From Clostridiales bacterium (GTDB lineage: Bacteria > Bacillota > Clostridia > Oscillospirales > JAAYXM01), in contig JAAYXM010000017.1 of NCBI GenBank assembly GCA_012515925.1, forward strand, positions 1 through 5,972: a DNA stretch of 5,972 nt, in the 5' to 3' direction. Shown one piece after another: positions 5,825-5,972 of the stretch. The position numbers were made by a program, and so were the translations under genes. The notes beneath the pieces were generated by a model. That model was not told the origin of the DNA and searched no databases. It worked only from the letters and a program-made list of their open reading frames with translations. The stretch's first letter is position 1, and each line of letters starts with the position of its first letter.

Positions 5825-5972
5825 TTGAACATTTATATCGGCGTTGACGGCGGATGCACGAAAACATCCCTTGTGGCCGTGGGTCCCGACGGAGAAGTGC
5901 TGGGCGGCATAACCGGCGAAGGCATAAACTTTAACTCAATAGGCATGCAGCGCGCCCGCGACAATCTTTCGG
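5825..5972 (+). CDS. BadF/BadG or N-acetylglucosamine-kinase-like sugar kinase (N-terminal part)
   Basis: The first 49 codons are present; the gene continues past the right edge. The protein opens with IYIGVDGGCTKTSLVAV (3-19), the phosphate-1 loop of the ASKHA (actin/hexokinase/Hsp70) ATPase fold. It is followed by GPDGEVLG (20-27) and GEGINFNSIGMQRARDNL (31-48), the pattern seen in the BadF/BadG/BcrA/BcrD family, which includes N-acetylglucosamine kinase. The most likely role is ATP-dependent phosphorylation of an amino sugar, but this N-terminus cannot separate sugar kinases from the family's activator ATPases. The third glycine usual in the DGGGTKT loop is Cys11. The start is TTG at 5825: AGGGGG (5811-5816) lies 8 nt upstream and an in-frame TAG at 5810 rules out any longer form. 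Its promoter is shared with no other gene here. Confidence 0.88.
   Translation, partial: MNIYIGVDGGCTKTSLVAVGPDGEVLGGITGEGINFNSIGMQRARDNLS

Noticed and set aside
5791..5847. An 18-codon upstream open frame (ATG at 5791) overlapping the kinase start
   Set aside because: The AAAGGA before it abuts the ATG with no spacing, so initiation is unlikely, and the peptide has no regulatory pattern such as a run of one amino acid.

Overview
This looks like ordinary chromosomal DNA from an endospore-forming Firmicute, most likely class Clostridia. The basis is a spore-germination YpeB protein, a YabE-type G5/3D cell-wall protein beside rsmA (an arrangement known from Bacillus and relatives), strong purine-rich ribosome binding sites, TTG starts, and AT-rich intergenic regions between moderately GC-rich genes. 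No mobile element, CRISPR array, tRNA or rRNA was seen.

Layout from left to right. (1) 1-74, minus: the first 24 codons of an unidentified gene, with a good ribosome binding site and a sigma-A-like promoter. (2) 75-185: a divergent intergenic region that also holds a sigma-G-like promoter facing ypeB. (3) 186-1547, plus: ypeB, full length, with no sleB beside it in the window. (4) 1570-1593: a strong hairpin between the convergent ypeB and PEPCK genes. (5) 1608-3377, minus: GTP-type phosphoenolpyruvate carboxykinase with its own promoter. (6) 3478-4347, minus: rsmA (ksgA), 16S rRNA dimethyladenosine methyltransferase, with an extended -10 promoter. (7) 4394-4425: an intrinsic terminator closing the yabE-like transcript just ahead of the rsmA promoter. 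(8) 4442-5482, minus: a YabE-like membrane-anchored protein with DUF348, G5 and 3D domains. (9) 5483-5824: a 342-base divergent control region with two near-consensus sigma-A promoters, several inverted repeats and a leader of about 110 nt for the yabE-like gene. (10) 5825-5972, plus: the start of a BadF/BadG or N-acetylglucosamine-kinase-like sugar kinase, running off the right edge.

The genes appear to be mostly single transcription units, since nearly every one has its own promoter. A loose theme is the cell envelope and spore: YpeB (cortex hydrolysis at germination), the YabE-like protein (peptidoglycan remodelling) and possibly the sugar kinase (amino-sugar recycling). PEPCK and RsmA are housekeeping enzymes. 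I do not see a previously undescribed multi-gene system. The most interesting parts are the palindrome-rich control region at 5483-5824 and the sigma-G-like promoter in front of the solitary ypeB.
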